This document shows, one piece after another, positions 45,770 to 56,335 of a stretch of DNA of 64,000 bases. Under the pieces are notes generated by a model. The model saw only the letters and a list, made by a program, of their open reading frames with translations, ran no database searches and was not told the DNA's origin. Source of the DNA: Poecilobothrus nobilitatus (Eukaryota > Arthropoda > Insecta > Diptera > Dolichopodidae); contig OX352774.1 of the NCBI GenBank assembly GCA_947095535.1, positions 171,614,200 to 171,678,199 on the forward strand, given 5' to 3'. The position numbers and the translations under genes were made by a program. Position 1 is the stretch's first letter, and every line of letters starts with the position of its first letter.

Positions 45770-46530
45770 GGAAGAGTGCAGTAGAGTAGACTGTGTCAAC
45801 TTTGGGATACCCGTATGAACGTAATATATCCTGTTTCTATAAAACTTGATCATCTTTTAAAAACATTCAGATGTTTTAGTACCGAACTACAGAGATATAT
45901 TTATGTAAATTGTGGAGTTGTATGACAGCTACCTGAATCTATTGCGCCTACCTTCATTAAGTTTCAAGATGTGCAAGAAGCCTGAACCAGCTGCTCTAGA
46001 CCAACCAAATTTTACAAAAGTTGTTGGCCTTTAACTCGACACCTCTTTACTAAATTTCAGGTTGCTAGCTTCAATAGACACTGAGTTATTCTCATTTAAA
46101 CCGAGAAGTTGTATGGCAGCTACCCGAACCCGCCGCACCACCACAACCAAATTTTACAGAAGTTGTTGCCATAAAACTTGATCATCATTTGCAAAATTTC
46201 AGAAACCTAGCTTGAATAGATACTGAGTTATTTCTATATAAAGATAGAAGTTGTATGGCAGCTACTCGAACCCGCCGACCGAAAATGTTGGATTTAAATA
46301 GCAAAACTAACAATTTTGCAAAAGTGCCGTAAAAAAAATTTCAGCCTCCTAGCTCCTTTATTTTTTGAGTTATCGTGCGGACGGACGGACGTACATGGCT
46401 TAATCGACTCAGAATTCGATTCTGAGCCGATCCATACCTTTAACACTATATCTAGCTCTACTCCTTTAAGGTGTCACAAACGTAATGGCAAATTTATTAT
46501 ACCCTTGAACATAGTTCATACGGGTATAAC
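45770..46530 (+). mobile_element. GGGTATA-ended repeat, second family, best copy
   Basis: The 14-bp sequence ATACCCGTATGAAC (45807-45820) is exactly inverted at 46514-46527 (GTTCATACGGGTAT). Between are about three units of roughly 150 bp with GAGTTATT, GTTGTATGGCAGCTACCCGA, ACCAAATTTTACA and AAAACTTGATCATC. The end has GAGTTATCGTGCGGACGGAC and TTATTATACCCTTGAAC. Not similar to the 142-bp family inside the units, but built to the same plan. Other copies: 31130-31720, 50375-51010. Confidence 0.8.
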
Positions 46531-47033
46531 AATATTATTCCGAAGAAGTTATGCCAAAGTTACCAGATAAAATTTTTAAATTGCACTTTCTTAAACAACC
46601 CGAGGCTTTTAAAATTTTATATAATAAATTACATTTAATTTATTTATAAAAAATTATTTTGACTTTTCTTTGTTTCTAAAAATGTATTTGACAATTTATT
46701 ATACACAGCAGTACTTCACATATTTGTCCTGAGCACACTTTGATTTAACAAATTTAATTAAAATCAAAAAAAAAAATCTCATTTTTCATTAAATTTGAAT
46801 TTACGCTTTGCTTAAACCTAAAAATGACAAGAACATTTTTTGACGTTTATAAATATCTTTTGTAAATAACAGAATATTGAAGACTTGTTACCATATATCA
46901 ACACTTTATCAATAAAAAAAATTTTTTTTAGATTATTTACATATATTTTAATAATTATTAAAAAATTACAAATAGTTAATAAAATATAATGCACACTATA
47001 TTAATATTTAAATATTTTTATAAATAATTATTT
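46531..47033. other. AT-rich 3' flank of the Gr gene
   Basis: Lies downstream of the receptor stop codon. AATAAA-like hexamers are too frequent in this AT-rich sequence to choose a polyadenylation signal. Confidence 0.4.
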
Positions 47034-48391
47034 TTATTTTCTAAAATCATTCATTTTCGCCAGTTTTAGTTGTATTAATACGGTCAAATATGATATTATA
47101 GTTGATAAATATATTGTGCTTATTTTATTTGATAATGTAAACATTCCAAATAATTTTATTTTTAATGGATGCAATTTTGTATTTAATATAAAATTTTCAG
47201 TCTAAAAATAAATTAAGAAAAATATGAAAAAATTTTAAAAATATTATTTTAATTTTTTTTTGTTTTTCATTAAAAATTTCATTAATTTTATTTTACCATT
47301 TTTGAAAAATCATCAATAATAATTGAATTAGATTCAATTAAATTATTATCATTTAAATCAATATACATATTAGATTTCTCCTGATTAAAATCGATTACCA
47401 TAAAAATTGTTAAAATATCAAAAAAATGATATGAAATATACCAGTAATAACATGATAATATTCCATTTAATTTATTTTTATTATTATCATGATTTAAATC
47501 TTTTAATTCCATATCCAAAAGGAAATTATAATAAATTGTTATAATAATATTTAAAAAATAAAATATAATTAAACAAAATGCTTGTAATTGAAAATAATAA
47601 TATAATTTTTTTATAATTTTTTTTAATTTTATATTAAATTTTAATAATATTTTAATAAAATCATAATAATTATAATATTTTTTAAATAATTTTAATTGTA
47701 TTTTAAAAAATATTCTATCAGAATTAAAAATTTTTATTAATTTTATTATTGTATTAATAGTTATATTAATTTTATCAAAATAAATTCCAATCATTAAAAA
47801 TCCAATAAAAAATAAATTACTAATAGCACAAAAAAATAACCAATTAAATTGAAATAAAAAATAATAAAATAAATCTAAACGGGTTGTTTCAGACCAATTA
47901 TAATAAAAAAATGAAATATCAATAGTTGCTGCAGATATATAACCAAATGTTTTTAATAATAACATTAATAATATTCTTATATTAAATATATATTTTAATT
48001 CAATTAAATTAATAATCATTTTATGTATATTATATAATTTATTTAATAATTTTATAAAAAATTTTGAATAAATTAATTGTGTTATTATTGTATAAAATTG
48101 TATAAATATAACAATTTTATATAAAAGTTTAATTAATTTTGCTAAATAATCATCTTCTATACCAGTTAAAAACAGTTTTTCAATAAATTCAATTTTTTGA
48201 AAACCACATATTCCAAAAAATAAACGAATAAAAATTGATCCAAAATATACATTTAATGAAAATTCATATTTATTTTGAATTTTATTAAAATTTAAATAAA
48301 TTAAAAACAATAAAAAAATTGAAATTTTTATACTTAATATTAAAAATTTTATTATTTTATAAATACAAAAATCATAACTAATTTTAAACAT
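47034..48391 (-). CDS. Gustatory receptor, two exons, 420 aa
   Basis: Multi-pass chemoreceptor of the insect gustatory receptor superfamily (7tm_7 type), expected in the plasma membrane of sensory neurons with an intracellular N-terminus. Exon 1 runs 48391-47297 (365 codons, start MFKISYDF) and holds six or seven hydrophobic segments. It ends KM at donor GTAAAA. The 95-bp intron (47296-47202) ends TTTTTAG. Exon 2 (47201-47034, 55 codons) starts TENFILNTK and carries KLFGMFTLSNKISTIYLS and SYLTVLIQLKLA, a variant of the Gr C-terminal signature TYhhhhhQF with Ser for Thr and Leu for Phe. The splice is phase 0 and both sites are canonical, so read-through to the stop at 47288 is not the real end. 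Length fits the family (about 370-450 aa). Codons are strongly A/T-ending (Ile, Lys, Asn, Leu, Phe rich). Ligand unknown. A damaged paralogue lies downstream on the same strand. Confidence 0.85.
47202..47296 (-). other. Phase-0 intron of the Gr gene
   Basis: 95 bp, GTAAAA at the 5' end and TTTATTTTTAG at the 3' end. The pseudogene paralogue keeps a donor (GTAAGT) at the same codon position, after KM, which supports the intron. A single late phase-0 intron is usual in insect Gr genes. Confidence 0.8.
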
Positions 48392-48944
48392 ATTTTTGTG
48401 AATTTATATATTTAATAAAATGTAAAATCAAAAGTAAAGTTATTATTTTTATTAATAAAATTAATATAGTTGAAAGTTTGCAAATATAATTTTTCAACAA
48501 ATTTAAAGTATTAATCTTTAAAATTAGATTTTAATTAATTGATTCTTATAGAAATTTGAAAGATAATTTTTCTTTGGTTTTTTCTTAACTGATAATTATT
48601 TTACAAAATTTTAAACAATACAATTATTAATTATTATGTTTATTAATGTTAAAATCTTATATTTATAATAAGAATGATTTAATACTTTATATACTTAAAT
48701 TAAAAAATTTCTATGAATTTTTTTTAATTCAGTTTTATTTAATATTATAAAAATATTAAAGCTCATTTAATACTTTCTTTATTGATTTAACAATGATTAA
48801 AATCTAGCCTGCACAACGGTTCGATTTAAATATGATAATAAATAGCAATTATAGATGAAGAAAATAAAAAAATTCAATTATAGCTATAAACGGAAAAATT
48901 ATTTTTCATATCTTCATTCATATTGTATTAAAAATTCTTGGTCT
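48392..48944. other. AT-rich 5' flank of the Gr gene
   Basis: Upstream of the receptor start. Contains no other gene. TATA-like strings are everywhere, so no promoter is called. Confidence 0.4.
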
Positions 48945-49770
48945 GTAATAAAAATCCGATTTTCAAAATCCCTACATTCAAAATCGCCACATTTAAAGTT
49001 CCGGCATTCAAAATTTCGCTTTTTGAAAAGTCCGTCAGTTCCTAAATAGCGACATTAAAAATCCCGACATTACTTAATTTTTATTTTGTTGTTCTTTTAT
49101 AAGCTGACGAAGGACAAGGGGTGATTTATCAAAGTAAGACCTATGTACCACAGTTTCGGAGATATGAGATTTTAAATATTTTTTTTAGTTTCAGAAGAAG
49201 TTAGTTTAGTTGTAAGTGTATCGTGACTGTATAAGGTAGGATAAAACATAAGTACTATATTTTAAAACTTTCAAAAATTGATTTCTAATATATTTACCAG
49301 GTCTCTAAATTTCTTAGTACGAGAATTGTTGAAGCTTTAAAATTTTTAACTTTTTATCTACAAATTATTACGTACAGCTTTTTCATTAAAAAAATAACGG
49401 TACTAACATAACATTTTTTGGATATTTGGATATTTTTTTTATATTAGGTACATATTCTATATTATTCCTTTTTTCTCCTCTAAATTTTGAACTCTACATC
49501 ACCTCTATATGTATGTAACCATAAAGTAAAGAAATTGATAGTAATAAAAGTAATTTCTAAATATCTATTGTCATTATTATAGATATTAACGTACATATTT
49601 CAACAACAGAGAATTTAAAATAATAGCATATTTATACAGAGCTTGAATTATGAACTCAATATTTTTTTCTATATCCTTTCGTTTGCGAAATAGCCCAAAA
49701 ACGGGATTGTCGGGATTTCGAACTGTCGGGATTTTGAAATGTCAGGATTCCAAAAGTCGAGATTTTGAAC
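48945..49770. mobile_element. Repeat with inverted minisatellite arms, shared-core copy D
   Basis: Left arm (48945-49070) holds tandem units such as AAATCCCTACATTCAAAATC and AAAAATCCCGACATTA. The right arm (49690-49770) holds the inverse TGTCGGGATTTCGAAC, TGTCGGGATTTTGAAATG, TGTCAGGATTCC. Unit is about 20 bp. Interior has a short match to the shared core in reverse (TTAACGTACATATTTCAACA at about 49589). The plus-strand ORFs at both ends are the arms translated. Confidence 0.6.
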
Positions 49771-50374
49771 ATCACCTAGAAATTACATTATATAAATTAC
49801 TTTTAATTAAAATATTATTTCACTTTATTTATTTTATAGCAAACAATTATTTTAAAATAATTGTAAAAACTTTTAATTTAATTAAAATGATAACATGCCT
49901 TTTCTAGATTACATTAACAATTTTGTTATTAATTCCGAAGAAGTTTCAAATTACTTAAATATACGTACATTTTTTTTTTTTTTTCGTCAAAATTAATTGA
50001 AACAAATGGATAAACAATAATTTAAAAAAAAAAACATCGCCTTGAAAAACTTATACTGTATGCTATATGCTCTTATACAAAAAAAATTCTGACTAGAATT
50101 TTTCATAATTTATATTAAAAAAATTTTTCTTTTGTTGTTATTGCTTAATATCTGTCTGTAATTTAATTTATGTTCAATATTTTTGTTATAAACGATTTTG
50201 GATTTTATTTTACAAATTTAAATCAAACAAGAAAAAAAATTTCGCCATTTTAAATAAATTTATAATAAATTGCGTAAAATTACATGTTATTTTTTTCTTT
50301 TTTTCTTCTTATGAAAATTCTGTTTATAAATCACTAACTTAAATATTAAATGAAAAACAAAAAAGAGGTAGATT
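49771..50374. other. AT-rich stretch, nothing recognised
   Basis: Simple A/T sequence only. Confidence 0.4.
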
Positions 50375-51010
50375 GCATATATAGTTAACAGTGCCCGAAC
50401 AATCATACTGTCATACAATATACTCTGTTTTGATCAAATTTAGTCATCTTTTTTATCAAATACGAAAATTTAACTTAATTAAGTAGGTACTGAATATAAA
50501 TATAGAAATTTCGGAGTTATATGACAGCTATTCGAATTCGCTACAATGAACCAAAAAAAAATTTACAGAAGTTATTACCATAAAACTCGATCATCTCATA
50601 CAAAAATTTCAGATTTCTAACTGAATTTAGCACCATAATATTTCAGAATTTAAATTTGACAGTTTTATGACAGCTACTCGAACCTATTGCGCTAGAACAA
50701 CCAAACTTTGCAGAGTTCGTTGAATTGAAACATAACCTCTTTTAAAAAAAAGTTTCAAATATATACCTAGCTTAATTAGATACTGATATTAGGCTTATGT
50801 AAACGGTTTAAATTTCAGAATTCCAGCTCTATTATTTTTTTAATTTATCGCTTGGACGGACTAACTGGCGCATTATCGATTTAGCTCCAAATGATTCCAA
50901 ATTCAATTCTAAACAAGAATATATTACATATATTTTCACATGTCTATCCGGTCTCTTTTAAGATGTCACAATCATAATGGCAAATTCATTATACATTTAG
51001 AATTATAATA
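50375..51010 (+). mobile_element. GGGTATA-type repeat, second family, eroded copy
   Basis: Units with GTTATATGACAGCTATTCGA, TTTACAGAAGTTATTACCAT and AAAACTCGATCATC match 45770-46530. The 3' part (TATCGCTTGGACGGAC, AGATGTCACAATCATAATGG, CAAATTCATTATACATTTAG) is diverged and the final GGGTATA is lost. Confidence 0.7.
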
Positions 51011-54000
51011 TTCGTTCAAGTAAAATAAATAAAAATCCTTTTATCACTCATTTTGTTAAATTTATTAAAAAAAAAAAAAAGAAAACGAAAAATGTTTTTT
51101 TACACCTACAGCTACTTTTACTACTCTAACCTAAAAAAAAAATCAACCAAAATATTTAATTTTCTTTTTAAAATTCTTAACATATTTTTTTTTTATAAAT
51201 CACAATGTTTACATACATATACCTTAAATATACAAGTAACCAAACTGACTGTTAACTATGTTACCTGTAGTAAATAGAAACAAAAATTAGGTGTAAATCA
51301 GAAAAAATAGATCGTTCTATGGATCGATAAATTTAAAAAAAAAAGTTGAATATATTTTTGTTTGTTCAGCTCTTTCCTCAACTTTTTAATTATATTTTTT
51401 TTTTGTTTTTTTTTTTTGTTTAGTGATAATCTAAAGTTTAGTTGTAATATTACATAAGACAAAAAACATAATAACCGCCCTTACTACCAGTTAGTGGTTA
51501 GATACATAGTTTTATCTTAAAACGTCATATACAATTTTTTCCACCTATATGTGTATGTATACTTATTTAAACAAACAACGTTACTACACCTGTATCTTGT
51601 TAACAAGTACAAACACAGAAAAATAAATTAAAAGTAAAAAAAAAAAAATTTTCATTTAACATTAATTTGACAAGTTGGTTTTTAGCACATTTTCAAAAAA
51701 ATTAAATTTTTAATTTACTTAAAAGTTTCACAATGTTTCTACGTCTGTCTGTTCACAGAACTTTTACACTTTTTTAACTTTGAGATAAAGAAAATAAGAA
51801 ATTAAATTTTGGATGTAAATAGATCTTATAAAATAGTAATAGTTTAAAAACAACTTTTTATTCAACGTCACTCGTTGCTAAGTTGCAGCTTACTAAAATT
51901 TAAAAAACCCCTATAGTCAAATAAGTGTAACTAAAATGTTCCACGTAGTACTTAAACGTTTAAAGTTAAGAAAAATAACGTCTAAGATAAGAACAAACAT
52001 AACTAAGTTAAAATTTTTTTATTTTATTTTTTTTTGGAAATGTACGCAAAGATAGTAAGTATAAACCTTTGTTTTTACATACTACCTTATTATTTTGTTA
52101 TCAGTTAAATGAATAACATTGTAAAATTTATGTATACGCGGTAGCATACTTTTTGTTAATAAACAAAGCAACTGAATAAAAAAACAACAGTATATAATCG
52201 ATTTTACGTACTGATATTATTTTCATTTATTAATAAACGTGTAACATCGGAATTTAATGTCAGTAGTTAATGTAGCGTTATGGAAATCGATAACAATAAA
52301 GGTATCATGGAATATATCATGGAAAAATTTCAAAGTATAAAGAGAACGCAAGAGAATTACCGCGTTTATTGGTGACTTGAGCACATGATCTGTTATTAGC
52401 TCGAATTTCAAGGCGCGTTTTTACTCTGTCAGTTCGAAAACTTGAAAATCAACTTAAATTTGAAAACTTTTGAAAGAATTTACTGCAAAGTAAATGAAAG
52501 AACATATATGAACAATGAAAATGTGAATCCAATTAAGAAAAAAATGTGGTAGAAAACATATATTGAAAATTATAAAAATTATTTTGAAAAACTTTTTACA
52601 GTAATTATAAAAAAAAAAGAGCAAAAATCCATTCAAATTTTCAAAAAAAATGAATGCAAAGAAATATAGAAATCTTATTACACAATTCAAGGAAAAGAAG
52701 CATTCATTAACTACCTTTTAACATGGCTTTTGTTTCCTTGTTACTTCATACATTTCTTTTTGCCATATTTTTTTTTTTTTTTGGAATTTAATTTATTTTG
52801 GTTTAAGTGTATATTTTGAAATAAAAAACGGATATTTATTTTGAAATAACAAATTTATTTTGAAAATGACAGATAAATGAATACTCAGTTAACATATTAT
52901 CATTTTCAAGCTTTCGAGCTTTCAAGCAGCGTTTTTACGCTCAAATTTCAAATCAAGTAAGAAAATTTTTAAATGAATTAAATGAAGCCGACTTCAAGTC
53001 AATCCGCGTTTATACGAGCTCGAAATAAACTTCAAGTATACGTGAATCTGCTAACTATAAACGTGGTAAATTAAGAGAGAAACGTAAGAGAAGATATAAG
53101 AGAAATGCATGTTGTTCCTATTATAAAATTAAAATGTGTACTATAATAAATTTTATATTAATGGACTTATTCATATTACAAAAATTAGTATTACATATAC
53201 ATATTCATTTTCATTCTAAATTCTATGCATATACATATGTGAATGTGCGCCTCAATTCGATATCGAGTATGAATCGATTAGATTTATTTGACTTTTCGGT
53301 AAAATTATTTTAAAGAATTGTATTTTGTTGTTTATATAATTATAAAATTTATAAATAAATATATTTTTTTTCGAACACAATTCAATTATTATCCCATTTA
53401 TGTATATATTATGTACCTTTTATTTTCTATTGAGTTATATTTCGGTTTATAAATTGAAATTTATAAAAAGACAAGGTAGCAATTCCTGTACGTATGTATG
53501 TATGTACATATATTAAATATTTAATCGATTATTTCAAAATATAACAATATTTTAAATACCACTTATATCTACAACAAATACTTAACTAAATTAATAAACA
53601 TTTACAAAATATAAATGTTAGTCTTACTTAAACGAAATATATATACATATATTAAATTTTGCAATTTAATATTTACATAAATTTATTATTTAATTTAAAG
53701 AGTTAAAACTATGTTTTAAACTAAAGATATAAAAATAAACTTATGAACTTCATGTAGACTTCAATTTATAGCAATAAATAGTAATCCTGTCTGTATGTTC
53801 CCTTTAAACATGTAAATTCTTTTTCTATATGGAATTTTTCGTATGTTTAAAGATATAAATTCAAACATTATCTGCTTTATAAAACAACAGCTTCATATTT
53901 TTCTGATCTGAATTCTGGTAGGAATTTTAAAATTAAAGGACAATTCAAATTTAAGAGAAAGTTACTAAAACGCTCATTTTAAAATACAAAAATTTAGAAA

Positions 54001-54114
54001 TGGCAAATACCAAGACATGCTATGAACAGAACAAAACTTAATATAACAAAAATTTAAGTATGTATTAATTAACACGTTGAGCACCACGCTTACGGGAGAT
54101 CTAACCCAACTTTT
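51011..54114. other. AT-rich stretch, no gene recognised
   Basis: Poly(A)/poly(T) tracts at 51070, 51150, 51400. Between 52200 and 53060 the sequence is somewhat less AT-rich, with recurrent pieces such as GCGTTTTTACGCTC, GCGCGTTTTTACTC, GCGTTTATACGAGCTC and AACTTCAAGTATACG, which may be arms of another minisatellite-type repeat. No protein family is recognisable. Confidence 0.4.
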
Positions 54115-54535
54115 TTTTAATCTTCTCCGGTGAGTACGGGATTTCGAAATATTTGAGTGATCTTCACCGGTGATACACAAGGGACTCAAGGTGCTAAAAT
54201 AAATTTTAAAATATGAACTCCTAAAATTTTACTCATTTTTTTGTTATTTCACAAAACTATTTTTATTAAATACCTATAGGATTATCACGAAATTGGAAAA
54301 ATAAAAAGTTGTATGGATAGCAACTTTTTTTTTATGTTCTCCGGTGAGTGTGGGAGTTTTAAAAATTTGAGTCATATTCACCGGTGATACACGAGGGACT
54401 CAAGGTGCTAAAATAAATTTTAAAATAAGAACTCCTGAAATTTCACTAATTACTTTGTGAAATAACTTTAAACTCTTTTTATTAAATACCTATGGATTAT
54501 CACGAGATTTGAAAAATAAAAAGTTGTAAACTCTA
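54115..54535 (+). repeat. 214-bp tandem duplication
   Basis: CTCCGGTGAGT recurs at 54125 and 54339, followed in each by GTGATACACRAGGGACTCA, AGGTGCTAAAATAAATTTTA, AATACCTAT-GGATTATCACGA and AAAAATAAAAAGTTGTA. Units are about 85-90% alike by eye. Immediately upstream is TTAACACGTTGAGCACCACG, which resembles the start of a TTAA-inserting element. Confidence 0.85.
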
Positions 54536-54734
54536 AAGATTCATTATTATATAAGAAAGTTATTTTGACTATTAACTAATTTATTTTCAAATATTATTAC
54601 AATATATTAAAGTTTTTGTTTTTGTTTTTTGCTTCCATAGCTTTGAGCCATTGCCCAAATAATTTGAGATCGCATCGAGTAGAAATATAGATCATGTCTT
54701 ATAAACTATATATAACTAAGAAGGGCATTTTCTC

Positions 54735-54970
54735 CAAATAACGGAAGCTTCCTCTTTAGCGTGAGTTAAAATATTAAAAAGGAAAATTTTAATTAGAATT
54801 GGCCTACGAGGAACGCTTTTATTAATGATTTTATTTGAACTAGGATTATTATTAATTTGTACCATTTTTCTACGAGCATACAAGAAATGATTAAAAGGAG
54901 ATCAATTGTTTTAATGAAAGACTATTATGGTCGACATAATCAAAGACTTTTGTAATATCTTAAAACACCC
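54735..54970 (-). pseudogene. LINE RT fragment, heavily decayed
   Basis: The minus strand reads DITKVFDYVDHNSL, like KAFDxVDHxxLL of RT block 2, then ARRKMVQINNNPSSNKIINK and SVPRRPILIKIFLFNI, like RxQxVxINxxxSxxxxIxxGVPQGSILGPxLFNI. The PQG signature is mutated to PRR. Frameshifted. Only about 70 codons remain. Confidence 0.5.
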
Positions 54971-55009
54971 AACTTACAAATTTTCCTTAATTTATATTTT
55001 TCTTAATGA

Positions 55010-55245
55010 TACTGATTACAAACATTTTCCTTATTGATACTGATACTGATACTGATATTAATAATTTCTGGAGATACTGGTAAGTACTGGCTGAATATTG
55101 CTGATTATTAATTAATATCGCTGATACTGGTACTTACCAGTACTTTAATTACTATTAAAAATACTGATAAGTACTAGTTGATACAGCTAAAGTACTGACT
55201 TCTAGTACCAGTATTTTTACTATTACTTATTTTCTTTCAATTTGT
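55010..55245. repeat. GATACT-based degenerate minisatellite
   Basis: GATACTGATACTGATACTGA at 55036 grades into TACTGGTAAGTACTGGCTGA and inverted forms (TACTTACCAGTAC, GTACCAGTATT). Direct and inverted units are mixed, so it can fold on itself. It ends about 40 bp before the 142-bp-unit element. Confidence 0.75.
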
Positions 55246-55287
55246 GTAGTTTCAGATTAATTCATACCATTTTAATTATAAAACAAG

Positions 55288-56335
55288 TAAAAGTAACAGT
55301 AAGTCGGTTGCATCGACTTATTTATACCCGACACCTAAAAAATTCAAATTAAATTAAAAATCCATAAGTTATTTTAGTTAGGTATTTAATATAACTAAGC
55401 TAAAAAAATAAATGCTTTTCCAACCTTTGTACAAAATTTCAGATTTCTATCTTTATTAAATTCGATAATATGCTTGTTAGGTCTTGGGAAGTGTGTGAAG
55501 GCACGCGGACCACCACCCCAATTCATCTTAAATTTTAGAGACATCAACAGGGTAGAACATTCTTATATCAAATTTCAAGTTTATATATTTATTAATTTCG
55601 AAGATATGCTTGTTTGGTCTTGGGAGTTGTGTGGCAGATACCCCAACAACCATTCTAATTCATCTTAAATTTTGGACAAATCAGGGATTCAGGAAACAAC
55701 ACCCTAGTACCAAATTTGAAGTTTCTATCTTTATTAATTTCGAAGATATGCTTGTTCGGTTTTGGGAGTTGTACGGGAGGTACCCGAACAGCTCCTCCAA
55801 TTCATCTTAAATTTTGGACAAATCAGGAATTCAGGAAACAACACTCTAGTACCAAATTTGAAGTTTCTATCTTTATTAATTTCCAATATATGCTTATTCG
55901 GTTTTGGGATTTGTATGGGAGGTACCCGAACAACCACTCCAAGTAATCTCAAATTTTAGGGATATCAGGAATTCAGGAAAGCACACCCTCGTACAAAATT
56001 TTAAGTTTCTATCTTTATTAATTTCGAAGATATGCGTTTTCGGTTTTGGGAGTTGTATGGAAAGTACTCGAACGCATGGTCCGATTTCGCCCATTTACTA
56101 TCCCCGCCTTACCTTAGTCATTGTTAACCTACAGTATAAATTTCATCAAGATAGCATCATTATTTTTTGAGTTATCGTGCGTACGGACGGACGGGCGGAC
56201 ATCGCTAAATCGACTCAGGAGGTGATCCTGATTCAGAATATATATACATGTCTATACCTAACTCGCTTCCTTTTGGTGGTTACAAATACCATACCAAAGT
56301 TAATATACCCTATACTTAATGTGTAGGGTATAATA
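55288..56335 (+). mobile_element. Repeat element with 142-bp units, complete copy
   Basis: Starts AGTAAAAGTAACAGTAAGTC and TTTATACCCGACACC, ends GTGTAGGGTATAATAA. The termini TATACCC(G/T)ACAC and GTGTAGGGTATA are inverted. The unit start TTTCTATCTTTATTAA falls at 55444, 55580 (diverged), 55722, 55864 and 56006, a 142-bp period after the first. Units contain ATGCTTGTTCGGTTTTGGGA and GGTACCCGAACA. The 3' part has ACGGACGGACGGGCGGACAT and ATCGACTCAGGAGG. Overlapping ORFs on both strands are unit translations and not a protein family. No transposase, so non-autonomous. Confidence 0.88.

Noticed and set aside
52454..52690. 78-codon hydrophobic minus-strand ORF resembling a membrane protein
   Set aside because: Composition is what A/T-rich simple sequence gives (Phe, Ile, Leu, Asn). 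No motif, no paralogue in the window, and no splice structure.
55474..56170. Seven overlapping ORFs on both strands
   Set aside because: Same reason: frame-shifted readings of the 142-bp units in the third copy of the element.
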